Of a stretch of 51,326 bases of DNA, positions 9,856 to 19,159 are shown one piece after another. The DNA is taken from NCBI GenBank assembly GCA_003331365.1, contig QOQC01000002.1, positions 1 to 51,326 on the forward strand, read 5' to 3'. This DNA is from Flavobacteriales bacterium (GTDB taxonomy: Bacteria > Bacteroidota > Bacteroidia > Flavobacteriales_D > Crocinitomicaceae). The number at the start of each line of letters is the position of its first letter. The stretch's first letter is position 1. The translations under genes were made by a program, and so were the position numbers. The notes below the pieces were generated by a model that was not told where the DNA came from, made no database searches, and was given only the letters and a program-made list of their open reading frames with translations.

Positions 9856-12390
9856 ATGGCTGAAGGAGAAAAAATAATTCAGATTAACATTGAGGATGAA
9901 ATGAAATCCGCTTACATCGATTATTCGATGTCGGTAATTGTTTCAAGAGCACTTCCAGATGTACGTGATGGTTTTAAGCCAGTTCACAGAAGAGTTTTAT
10001 ATGGAATGCAGGACTTGGGGGTTTATTCAAATAAACCTTACAAGAAGTCGGCAAGGATTGTGGGTGAGGTATTGGGTAAGTATCATCCCCACGGAGATAG
10101 TTCTGTTTACGACACAATGGTAAGAATGGCGCAAGAGTGGTCGCTAAGATATCCTTTGGTAGACGGTCAAGGTAATTTTGGATCAGTTGATGGCGACAGT
10201 CCTGCAGCAATGAGATATACCGAAGCAAGGTTGAAGAAGATTTCTGAAGAAATGCTCAATGATCTTGACAAAGACACAGTAGATTTTCGACCTAATTTTG
10301 ACGACAGCTTAAACGAGCCCTCCGTTCTTCCTACAAAAATCCCAAACCTTTTAGTAAATGGTGCTTCAGGTATTGCGGTTGGAATGGCTACCAATATGGC
10401 TCCTCACAATTTGTCTGAGGTTATTGATGGCTGTATTGCTTACATTGAGAACAAGAATATTGAAGTAGAAGAATTGTTGAATCATGTCAAAGCACCCGAC
10501 TTCCCAACAGGAGGAATAATTTATGGTTATGAAGGAGTAAGAGACGCTTTCTTAACCGGTAAAGGCCGAGTTGTGATGAGAGGTAAAGCGGAAATTGAAG
10601 ACGTTAATGGAAGGGAAACCATCATAGTTAATGAAATCCCATACCAAGTTAATAAAGCGGATTTAATTCGTAAAACAGCTGAATTAGTTAACGATAAAAA
10701 AATTGAAGGTATTTCAGATTTGAGGGATGAGTCTGATCGAAATGGAATGCGCATTGTTTTCGAAATAAAGCGTGACGCCATTGCAAATGTAGTACTAAAT
10801 AAACTATATAAATATACAGCTCTACAGACCTCATTTTCAGTCAATAACATTTGTCTAGTAAATGGAAGACCTGAACTCCTAAACCTGAAGAGTTTGATTT
10901 CTAATTTTGTAGATTTCAGACATGAAGTTGTTGTAAGGAGAACCAAATTCGAGCTACGGAAAGCCGAAGAAAGAGCTCATATATTGGAAGGATTAATCAT
11001 CGCATCTGACAATATAGATGAGGTAATAGAAATCATTAGAGCCTCTTCAAGCCCTGATGAGGCAAGAGAGAAATTAGCAAACAGATTTGGATTATCTGAA
11101 ATTCAGACAAGAGCGATAGTCGATATGAGACTTCGTGCGCTCACAGGTTTAGAACAGGATAAATTAAGAGCTGAATATGAGGATTTAATGAAGCTAATTG
11201 CTGATTTAAAGGACATACTTGACAAGGAAGACCGAAGAATGAAGATTATTAAAGATGAACTTATCGAGGTACAAGAAAAATATGGAGATGAAAGAAGGTC
11301 AATCATTGAATATAGCGCAAGTGAAATGAGAATTGAAGACCTTATTGCTGATGAAGAGGTTGTTGTAACTATATCACATGCAGGTTATATTAAAAGGACT
11401 AATTTAGCAGAGTACAAGGTTCAGAACAGAGGCGGCATGGGCTCGAAAGGCTCCTCAACAAGAGACAAAGATTTCCTTGAACATTTATTCATAGCAACAA
11501 ACCACAATTACTTACTAATCTTCACGGAAAAAGGACGATGTTTTTGGATGCGCGTATTTGAAATACCAGAGGGCAATAAAATAGCGAAAGGAAGAGCGAT
11601 TCAAAATCTTATAAATATACCGCAAGACGATAAAGTTAAAGCCTACGTAAAAGTTCAAGACATTACGGATTCCGAATACATCAATAACAACTTTATTGTG
11701 ATGTGTACCAAGTCTGGAATAATCAAGAAAACCTCCTTAGAGGCATATTCAAGACCAAGAACAAATGGTATAAATGCAATTACCATTAGAGAGAACGACG
11801 AATTACTTGAAGCAAAACTGACCAATGGTAATAATGAAATCGTATTGGCTTCAAGCTCAGGAAGAGCTATCCGATTCAATGAAAAAACGGTAAGACCAAT
11901 GGGTAGAAATGCTTCAGGTGTAAGAGGTATTAAAATAGATGGTAATACGGAAGAAGTCATTGGGATGATTTGTGTTGAGGATATATACTCTACAATTTTG
12001 GTCGTTTCTAGAAGAGGCTACGGAAAACGCACCTATTTAAATGATCCTGAAGATCATGAACCAGTATACAGAATTACCAATCGCGGAGGTAAAGGAGTAA
12101 AAACATTAAACATCACAGAAAAAACGGGTAAACTCTTATCAATCAAGAATATAGTGGATGAGGATGATTTAATGATTATTACAAAAAGTGGTGTAACGAT
12201 TCGAATGAATGTTGACGGCATAAGAACAATGGGTAGAGCAACTCAAGGAGTTAGACTCATCAACTTAAAGGGAACATCCGAAATTGCAGCAATTGCTCGT
12301 GTTCCAAGAGGAGACGAGGATGAAGAAACCACTGAATCAGAGGAGCTTGAGGGCAACTCGGAAAACAATGACACGGATTCTGAAGCATAG
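9856..12390 (+). CDS. gyrA: DNA gyrase subunit A
   Basis: '[30 protein letters not shown]', '[20 protein letters not shown]', catalytic-Tyr region '[10 protein letters not shown]', C-terminal beta-pinwheel. Confidence 0.97.
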   Translation: MAEGEKIIQINIEDEMKSAYIDYSMSVIVSRALPDVRDGFKPVHRRVLYGMQDLGVYSNKPYKKSARIVGEVLGKYHPHGDSSVYDTMVRMAQEWSLRYPLVDGQGNFGSVDGDSPAAMRYTEARLKKISEEMLNDLDKDTVDFRPNFDDSLNEPSVLPTKIPNLLVNGASGIAVGMATNMAPHNLSEVIDGCIAYIENKNIEVEELLNHVKAPDFPTGGIIYGYEGVRDAFLTGKGRVVMRGKAEIEDVNGRETIIVNEIPYQVNKADLIRKTAELVNDKKIEGISDLRDESDRNGMRIVFEIKRDAIANVVLNKLYKYTALQTSFSVNNICLVNGRPELLNLKSLISNFVDFRHEVVVRRTKFELRKAEERAHILEGLIIASDNIDEVIEIIRASSSPDEAREKLANRFGLSEIQTRAIVDMRLRALTGLEQDKLRAEYEDLMKLIADLKDILDKEDRRMKIIKDELIEVQEKYGDERRSIIEYSASEMRIEDLIADEEVVVTISHAGYIKRTNLAEYKVQNRGGMGSKGSSTRDKDFLEHLFIATNHNYLLIFTEKGRCFWMRVFEIPEGNKIAKGRAIQNLINIPQDDKVKAYVKVQDITDSEYINNNFIVMCTKSGIIKKTSLEAYSRPRTNGINAITIRENDELLEAKLTNGNNEIVLASSSGRAIRFNEKTVRPMGRNASGVRGIKIDGNTEEVIGMICVEDIYSTILVVSRRGYGKRTYLNDPEDHEPVYRITNRGGKGVKTLNITEKTGKLLSIKNIVDEDDLMIITKSGVTIRMNVDGIRTMGRATQGVRLINLKGTSEIAAIARVPRGDEDEETTESEELEGNSENNDTDSEA

Positions 12391-12442
12391 TCATTACAAT
12401 TTGGCACAAGATTTGAAATAGGCACATTTATAATTTAATAAC

Positions 12443-13558
12443 ATGAAAAAAATAAATTACATTTTAAGTATTCTATGCATTATGACCATAGGATATGTCT
12501 CAGCACAGAAAACCAATATTACTGATGCAGCAGTACTTATGAAAAAGTACAATCCTATGGGTGGTGAAAAATCCGTTAAACTTGTAAATGAAGCAAAAGA
12601 ATTCATTGACAAAGCAGCGGCACACCCAGAAACCTCTGAAAGCATGAAAATGCACTATTACAGAGGAATGATTTATTTCGCATTGGTAGAATTGGAATCA
12701 ATGAAAGCCATGACAGGAAAGGCTCCGGATGAAGGTATGATGGAAAAATACTCAGAGATATCTAAGGAAAGCTTTTTGAAAGTTGTTAATGACCCGGACA
12801 AAAGAAAAGGTTATCAGCAAGAAGCCAAGGGCTTTATCGATACAAGAGTGAAACAATATTGGAATATTGGACTGAGCATGTATGAGTCGAAAAATTATGA
12901 GATGGCTATGATGGGATTTATGGGGTCTTACGAGGTTTCGAAATTTATTGGTGTTGATTACGAAGACGCCAAGGTCAATGCAATGGCCATGTTCAATGTC
13001 GTTACTGACTCACTTTTAAATGCAGGTGAACTAGATAAAACTGAAGAAATGGCAACTGCTGCTCAGGAAGCTTTTGGTGTAGATATGACCATCTTAACCA
13101 CTCTAATTAATGTTGCCTTGAAACAAGGAGATAAGGAGAAATCGGAAGGATACATTAATCAAGCGCTGAAATTGGATCCGAATAATAAAGAGTTATATTA
13201 CATTTTAGGTACATCATATATTGAGTTAAAAGAGAATGAAAAAGCAGAGCAAAACCTATTAAAGGCCATTGAAATCGATTCTATGTATGTAAATGCCCAT
13301 TCAAACCTTGCGGCTTTATATATGCAATGGAGTCTAGACCTTGCTGATGAGGCACAGGACCTTGACTATAGAGATCCACGAGTTGAAGAATTGAACAAAA
13401 GAAAAACCGATTTATTGGTTAAAGCCATCCCTAGCCTTGAAATTATGGCTGTTGAATTTCCGGATAATAAGTCTGTCATAAGAAACTTAGCTCAAGCGTA
13501 TAGAGCAAGTGGTAACGAAGAGAAATTTCAAGAATGGTACGATAAGCTAAAGAATTAA
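12443..13558 (+). CDS. Secreted tetratricopeptide repeat protein
   Basis: Signal peptide 'MKKINYILSILCIMTIGYVSAQ', then TPR-like repeats ('YYILGTSYIELKENEKAEQNLLKAIEIDSMYVNAHSNLAALY'). Confidence 0.8.
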   Translation: MKKINYILSILCIMTIGYVSAQKTNITDAAVLMKKYNPMGGEKSVKLVNEAKEFIDKAAAHPETSESMKMHYYRGMIYFALVELESMKAMTGKAPDEGMMEKYSEISKESFLKVVNDPDKRKGYQQEAKGFIDTRVKQYWNIGLSMYESKNYEMAMMGFMGSYEVSKFIGVDYEDAKVNAMAMFNVVTDSLLNAGELDKTEEMATAAQEAFGVDMTILTTLINVALKQGDKEKSEGYINQALKLDPNNKELYYILGTSYIELKENEKAEQNLLKAIEIDSMYVNAHSNLAALYMQWSLDLADEAQDLDYRDPRVEELNKRKTDLLVKAIPSLEIMAVEFPDNKSVIRNLAQAYRASGNEEKFQEWYDKLKN

Positions 13559-13561
13559 AAG

Positions 13562-13584
13562 AAATGCCCGAGAGGGCATTTTTT
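13562..13584 (+). terminator. Intrinsic terminator
   Basis: Hairpin aaATGCCC-GAGA-GGGCATtt followed by TTT, just after the stop at 13558. Confidence 0.85.
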
Positions 13585-13617
13585 ATTAAAAGATTTTTTC
13601 GGACCTCTAACTTTCAC

Positions 13618-13625
13618 TACTTTTG
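13618..13625 (+). promoter_or_regulatory. Candidate -7 element (TACTTTTG) for the BatA-like gene
   Basis: TAnnTTTG 6 nt upstream of the ATG at 13632, following a terminator. Confidence 0.4.
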
Positions 13626-13631
13626 TCGTCG

Positions 13632-15674
13632 ATGAATTTTTTGTATCCAAATATTCTTTGGTTTATTTCACTGATTGCTCTCCCCATTATTATTCATCTT
13701 TTTCATTTCCGAAGACATAAAAAACTCTATTTCTCCTCGCTTAAATTCATCAAGACCATAGAGCAAGAGAAGAAAGCCATTAAAAAATTAAAAAACTATC
13801 TCATTTTATTGATGAGGGTTTTAGCCATTGTATTTATCGTTTTTGCATTTGCCCAACCCTACACCGGTAGCCTTAGTGACTCAAATACTGGAAATAATAG
13901 ACTCATTTCCATGTATATTGACAACTCCAATTCCATGAGTGCAAAAGGTTCAAATGGAGAACTACTTTCTCAATCAAAAACCAATGCAAAAGATATCATT
14001 CAGCAATTCCCTGGAAATCAAAAGTTTATTATCGTATCAAATGAGTTAAATGGGATACAGCAGCGAACTTTAAGTCAAAATGAAGCCTTATATGAAATTG
14101 ATCAAATCAACTACACCCCTATTCAAAGAAATATCAACACCATACTGAATTGGCAACATGAAATTTCGCAAAAGGAACTAAACGTAAATCACAATCTCAA
14201 AAATTTCAGCTACATACTACTTAGTGATTTTCAACGTGATTTTTTTAAGCTCGGGAACATCAAAAAAGATCTGAAATCGAAATATAATCTGATCCAGTTT
14301 ACACCTGAAAAAAAATCAAATTGCTTTGTTGACTCCGTTTGGTTTGAAACCCCAATACATCGAATAGACGAAGAAAATGAACTATTCTTTAGAATTGTAA
14401 ATAAAAGCAACTCTGAAATAATTAACCTAGAAGTTAGTATAGAAACTAATGATTTTACCAAAGACCTTTTCGTAGACATACCCGAAAATAATGAGCTTAC
14501 AAGCTCAGTTTTGATAAAAAACAGCAGTGTAGGCCAGGTATATGGAAAAATAGAAATTCGAGATCCGATTATGTATTGGGATGATATATTTTATTTCAGC
14601 TATAAAATTGAGCCAGAAATTAAGGTACTAATCATCAATGGAGAAGATAACGAAAACTACATATCCAAAGCCCTTTCAACTGAAAGATTTATTCAGGCAG
14701 AAGAACTCAATCAAAAGTCCGTGAACCGAAACACCTTTAATGATAAAAGCCTTATCATCCTTAATGGAATCAATGATATATCTTCTGGACTCATCGCTGA
14801 TATTAACTCCTTTTCAAGTATGGGCGGCTCTGTTTTTATTGTACCCGGTCAAAAGGCCAATAACCCAAACATTAATAAACTGATGAAAATGATGGAACTA
14901 CCATCTTTTGGAGGTGTTCGGGATATAAAATTGAATGCCAACAATGTTGTCTTTAAAGATCCTTTTTTCAAGAGCATTTTTGAAAAATCTGATGAATCAT
15001 TGAATTTACCTAATTATCAAAAGATTTATAATTGTGATTACAAAAACAGCTCAGCAATTCCTTTAATGTTTTTGAGAGACGAAAGCCCTGTATTTTTCAA
15101 ATCATTTAAACGCTCTTTTGCACTTTATTCAGACCTGTCCACAGAATCGAGCAACCTTGTAAATAGAAGTATATTTCCGGTGATATGCCTCCGAATAGCG
15201 GAGCTTTCTAAGCGTAATAATTCTTTGTACACTATTATTGGTCAAAGTCAACTAATTCCAATTACAAATGATTATAAATCAGAGACTCCAGTTAAGATTA
15301 GAAATAAAAACACTGAATTCATTCCCAAAATAATACAAAATGGATCCTACGAATTCATAGATTTATCAGGGGCTGAAGCTATTGAAAAACTGAAACCTGG
15401 TAATTATACCATTGAAGCTGATAAAACCATTGGTTCATTATCACTAAATATTGACCGAAAGGAGTCATCCATTGATTATATGTCAATTGAAGGGATTGCA
15501 AAAGCTTTAAAGTCCAAGAAGCTAAAAAACATCGAAGTTGACCAATTCTCAAAAAAGTTCGACATCAAAAAAATAAATCTCAATCTTCCTCAGGAATATT
15601 GGCGGATTTGTATATTTATTGTAATAATATGCATCGTTTCAGAAATATTAATATCCAAACTTTGGAAAAACTAA
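13632..15674 (+). CDS. BatA-type (aerotolerance regulator N-terminal) membrane protein with VWA-like segment
   Basis: N-term 'FLYPNILWFISLIALPIIIHLFHFRRHKKLYFSSLKFIK' is typical of BatA N-terminal domains; MIDAS-like 'YIDNSNSMS'; C-terminal TM. ATG at 13632 preferred over the TTG at 13623. Confidence 0.8.
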   Translation: MNFLYPNILWFISLIALPIIIHLFHFRRHKKLYFSSLKFIKTIEQEKKAIKKLKNYLILLMRVLAIVFIVFAFAQPYTGSLSDSNTGNNRLISMYIDNSNSMSAKGSNGELLSQSKTNAKDIIQQFPGNQKFIIVSNELNGIQQRTLSQNEALYEIDQINYTPIQRNINTILNWQHEISQKELNVNHNLKNFSYILLSDFQRDFFKLGNIKKDLKSKYNLIQFTPEKKSNCFVDSVWFETPIHRIDEENELFFRIVNKSNSEIINLEVSIETNDFTKDLFVDIPENNELTSSVLIKNSSVGQVYGKIEIRDPIMYWDDIFYFSYKIEPEIKVLIINGEDNENYISKALSTERFIQAEELNQKSVNRNTFNDKSLIILNGINDISSGLIADINSFSSMGGSVFIVPGQKANNPNINKLMKMMELPSFGGVRDIKLNANNVVFKDPFFKSIFEKSDESLNLPNYQKIYNCDYKNSSAIPLMFLRDESPVFFKSFKRSFALYSDLSTESSNLVNRSIFPVICLRIAELSKRNNSLYTIIGQSQLIPITNDYKSETPVKIRNKNTEFIPKIIQNGSYEFIDLSGAEAIEKLKPGNYTIEADKTIGSLSLNIDRKESSIDYMSIEGIAKALKSKKLKNIEVDQFSKKFDIKKINLNLPQEYWRICIFIVIICIVSEILISKLWKN

Positions 15675-15677
15675 TTC

Positions 15678-16943
15678 ATGAAAATTTTAATTAAACAAGC
15701 CAAAATTATCGATTCATCATCCAAGTTTAATGGTGAAGTTAAAGATGTACTTATTGTAAATGGAAAAATCGAAAACATCGGGAGTAAACTTTCATCTTCA
15801 GATAAAAAAACGATTGAAGTGAGCTCCAAAAACCTCCATTTATCAAAGGGCTGGATTGACTTAAAATCTCATTTTTGTGATCCTGGAAATGAATATAAAG
15901 AAACACTTTCAAGCGGCCTAGACAATGCAGGAGCGGGAGGCTTTACAAAAGTTGCTGTTTTACCCTCGACTGATCCTGTTGTCGATCACAAATCATTAAT
16001 CGAATACATTCTCAGAAAATCAGAATCGCATGCGGTAGATACCATCCCCATGGCGTGTATCACAAAATCCATGGAAGGAAAAGAGTTATCTGAGATGAAT
16101 GACCTTAAGAATGCTGGTGCTGTTCTTTTTTCAGATGATATGAATACGCCGAAAGCGCAGGTTTTAACAAACGCACTATTGTATGGAGGTAATCATAATT
16201 GTAAAATTATTGTAAACTCATTTAATCATTCTCTATCGAAAGGAATACAAGTGAATGAAGGACTAGCCTCAATAAAAACCGGATTGAAAGGAGATCCTGA
16301 AATATCTGAAGTCATTGAAATTGAAAAACATATTCGATTAATTGAATACACCGAAGGTTCGTTGCACTTAAGTGGTATTTCTACCAAAGAGGGTGTGGAA
16401 CTTATTCGTACCGCAAAAAAGAAAGGATTAAATCTTACAGCTGATGTTCATGTAATGAACCTCTGTTTTAATGAGGAAAAAGTATTAAACTTTGACACTG
16501 CATTTAAAACACTGCCGGTTTTAAGGGATGAAAATAATGTAACAGCTTTATGGAAAGCTGTGGAGGATGGAACAATAGATTTTATAGTATCTGACCATAG
16601 ACCTGCCGTCAAAGAAGACAAGGAACGAGAATTTGAATACGCAAGCTTTGGCACACCTCAGCTTCAAACCATGTTCTGTGCATTGAACTCTCAAAATAAA
16701 ATGAGTATTGAAAAATTAGTTGAAGTCTTATCTGATAAAACGAGGGTTTTTCTCAAATACAGTGCGTTCTCAATTGAAAAAGGTAATCAAGCAGAACTTA
16801 CCTTATTTGATCCCTCTCTGGATTTCGAATTTGATTCAAAACAAAAGAAAGAGAATCAATTATACTCTCCTTTTATGAATGAAAAATTAAAAGGAAAAGT
16901 TTTGGGTGTAGTCAATAACAATAAACTCATCTTAAATCACTGA
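15678..16943 (+). CDS. Dihydroorotase-like amidohydrolase (probably catalytically degenerate)
   Basis: Overall dihydroorotase layout ('LSKGWIDLKSHFCDPGNEYKETLSSGLDNAGAGGFTKVAVLPST', 'GTIDFIVSDHRP', 'FGTPQLQTM'), but several metal-ligand His residues are replaced. Confidence 0.85.
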   Translation: MKILIKQAKIIDSSSKFNGEVKDVLIVNGKIENIGSKLSSSDKKTIEVSSKNLHLSKGWIDLKSHFCDPGNEYKETLSSGLDNAGAGGFTKVAVLPSTDPVVDHKSLIEYILRKSESHAVDTIPMACITKSMEGKELSEMNDLKNAGAVLFSDDMNTPKAQVLTNALLYGGNHNCKIIVNSFNHSLSKGIQVNEGLASIKTGLKGDPEISEVIEIEKHIRLIEYTEGSLHLSGISTKEGVELIRTAKKKGLNLTADVHVMNLCFNEEKVLNFDTAFKTLPVLRDENNVTALWKAVEDGTIDFIVSDHRPAVKEDKEREFEYASFGTPQLQTMFCALNSQNKMSIEKLVEVLSDKTRVFLKYSAFSIEKGNQAELTLFDPSLDFEFDSKQKKENQLYSPFMNEKLKGKVLGVVNNNKLILNH

Positions 16944-16945
16944 TT

Positions 16946-17503
16946 TTGTCGAAAAAAGCCTTCATAAAAGAGTTTCTTAAAAAGAAAAAAATGATAGGCT
17001 CTGTAGTTCCCAGCTCAAAATTTTTATCAAAAAAAATGTTAGACCATTTAGACTTCAGTTTCGCTGAATTTGTTGTAGAATTAGGTCCTGGAACTGGAGT
17101 ATTTACCGATAGAATTATCGAAAAGCTTGGTAAAGACTCTACTTTACTGGTAATCGAACTTAATGATACATTTTATAAAGACCTTAAGAGTAGAATTACA
17201 GATAAAAGAGTACATATAAGAAAAGGTTCAGCCTCAGATCTTCAGAAATTCATGAATGAATTAAATATATTGCAGGCAGATTTTATTGTTTCTTCACTTC
17301 CGCTTGCGATGATTCCCGATATTTTAAGAAAACGTATTATTATAGAGGTGAATACTCAATTAAATAATCAAGGTGAATTTATCCAATTTCAATATAGCCT
17401 GCAATCCTTTAAATTGTTTAAAAAAGTTTTTAATAAAGTTTCGGTCAGACCCTGCTTATTTAATATGCCTCCTGCATTTGTCTATTCATGTAAAAAAAAT
17501 TAG
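16946..17503 (+). CDS. Class I SAM-dependent methyltransferase (phospholipid N-methyltransferase / RsmA-like)
   Basis: 'FVVELGPGTGVFTDRIIEKL' SAM-binding motif; 'MIGSVVPSSKFLSKKM' N-term. TTG start. Confidence 0.7.
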   Translation: MSKKAFIKEFLKKKKMIGSVVPSSKFLSKKMLDHLDFSFAEFVVELGPGTGVFTDRIIEKLGKDSTLLVIELNDTFYKDLKSRITDKRVHIRKGSASDLQKFMNELNILQADFIVSSLPLAMIPDILRKRIIIEVNTQLNNQGEFIQFQYSLQSFKLFKKVFNKVSVRPCLFNMPPAFVYSCKKN

Positions 17504-17536
17504 GATTTATAATTATCTTCGCAAAAAATTTCGCTC

Positions 17537-19159
17537 ATGCTTAATGTTCAAAATCTATCATTGCAATTTGGTAAAAGAGTACTTTTTGACGAAGTCAATC
17601 TTAAATTTGTTAACGGCAACTGCTACGGAGTAATTGGTGCAAATGGAGCAGGTAAATCCACCTTTTTAAAAATTCTTACTGGTGAACAAGATCCCACAAC
17701 GGGTCATATTAATCTGGAACCCGGAAAAAGAATGGCTGTTTTAAAACAGAATCATTTTGAATTTGACAAAGAGCCTGTATTGCAAACCGTAATCATGGGA
17801 CATAAACGCCTTCATGAAATTATGGTAGAAAAGGATGCCATATATGCGAAACCAGATTTTAATGAGGCGGATGGAATGAGAACAGGAGAACTCGAAGCTG
17901 AATTTGCAGATTTGGAAGGATGGAATGCAGAAACTGATGCTGCATCTTTACTGAGTAACCTAGGCATTGATGAGTCAAAGCATTACTTGAACATGGAGGA
18001 TTTATCAAGTGACCTAAAAGTAAGAGTTCTATTAGCACAAGCACTTTTCGGTAATCCTGACGTACTCATTTTAGATGAGCCCACCAATGATTTGGATATT
18101 CATACTATTTCGTGGCTTGAAGACTTTCTGCTTGAATTCAAAAACACGGTCATTGTAGTTTCACACGATAGACATTTTCTAGATACGGTATGCACGCATA
18201 TCTGCGATATTGACTTTTCCAAGATTAATATTTTCACGGGTAACTACACTTTCTGGTATCAATCTTCTCAATTGGCCTTAAAACAAAGGTCGGATAAAAA
18301 CAAAAAAGCAGAAGAGAAGAAAAAAGAGCTTATGGAGTTTATCTCAAGGTTCTCCGCGAATGCCGCAAAATCAAAACAGGCCACAAGTCGACGGAAAATG
18401 CTCGATAATTTAGATATTGAAGAAATCAAACCTTCTTCAAGAAAATATCCGGGTATTACATTTCACCAAGAACGAGATGCCGGTAATCAAATTATATCCA
18501 TATCAAATCTGAAGAACTCGACTCCTGAAGGTGTTTTATTTGAAGATGTCAATTTAATTGTGAACAAGGGTGATAAAATTGCATTTATCTCAAAAAACAG
18601 TAATGCACTGACGAATCTCTTCGAAATACTGAATAATAAATTGAAAGCTGATAACGGTGAAATAGCGGTTGGTACTACAATTAAGTCAGCTTATTTACCA
18701 AATGATAATTCAGCTTATTTCAATTCCAATGAAAGCCTTATCGATTGGCTACGAAAATTTGCAGAAACAGAAGAAGAGAGAGAGGATATATATTTAAGAA
18801 CATTTTTAGGCAGAATGTTATTTACAGGTGAGGAAGCCTTGAAATCATCAAATGTGTTATCGGGAGGCGAAAAAGTGCGTTGTATGCTCTCTAAAATGAT
18901 GCTTGCTAAGGGAAATCTACTTTTCATGGATGAGCCAACAAATCACCTTGACCTTGAATCGATTACCGCTTTAAATAACGCGATGTCAGAATATAGAGGA
19001 ACCTTACTCTTCACATCTCATGACCAACAACTTGTAAATACTGTTGCCAATAGGATTATAGAGATCACACCAAAAGGCACTATTGACAAAATGATGAGCT
19101 ATAATGAATACCTTAAAGACAATAAAGTCATTGCATTAAGAGAACAAATGTATGCCTAA
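17537..19159 (+). CDS. ABC-F family ATP-binding protein (YbiT-like)
   Basis: Two ABC modules ('GANGAGKSTFLKIL', 'LILDEPTNDLDI', 'LSGGEKVRCMLSKMML', 'LFMDEPTNHLDL') and no TM segments. Confidence 0.92.
   Translation: MLNVQNLSLQFGKRVLFDEVNLKFVNGNCYGVIGANGAGKSTFLKILTGEQDPTTGHINLEPGKRMAVLKQNHFEFDKEPVLQTVIMGHKRLHEIMVEKDAIYAKPDFNEADGMRTGELEAEFADLEGWNAETDAASLLSNLGIDESKHYLNMEDLSSDLKVRVLLAQALFGNPDVLILDEPTNDLDIHTISWLEDFLLEFKNTVIVVSHDRHFLDTVCTHICDIDFSKINIFTGNYTFWYQSSQLALKQRSDKNKKAEEKKKELMEFISRFSANAAKSKQATSRRKMLDNLDIEEIKPSSRKYPGITFHQERDAGNQIISISNLKNSTPEGVLFEDVNLIVNKGDKIAFISKNSNALTNLFEILNNKLKADNGEIAVGTTIKSAYLPNDNSAYFNSNESLIDWLRKFAETEEEREDIYLRTFLGRMLFTGEEALKSSNVLSGGEKVRCMLSKMMLAKGNLLFMDEPTNHLDLESITALNNAMSEYRGTLLFTSHDQQLVNTVANRIIEITPKGTIDKMMSYNEYLKDNKVIALREQMYA

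Noticed and set aside
10084-10120. Possible quinolone-resistance change in the gyrA QRDR ('[17 protein letters not shown]')
   Set aside because: Positions equivalent to E. coli Ser83 and Asp87 are retained. Ser at the 84-equivalent is a plausible lineage residue, not evidence of resistance.
10527-10946. 139-aa minus ORF inside gyrA, plus other short antisense ORFs at 9974, 10167, 11103 and 11655
   Set aside because: Antisense shadows of gyrA with Ser/Leu/Ile-rich compositional artefacts.
17373-17633. 86-aa + ORF bridging the methyltransferase and ABC-F genes
   Set aside because: Out-of-frame overlap of two supported genes, with low-information translation.
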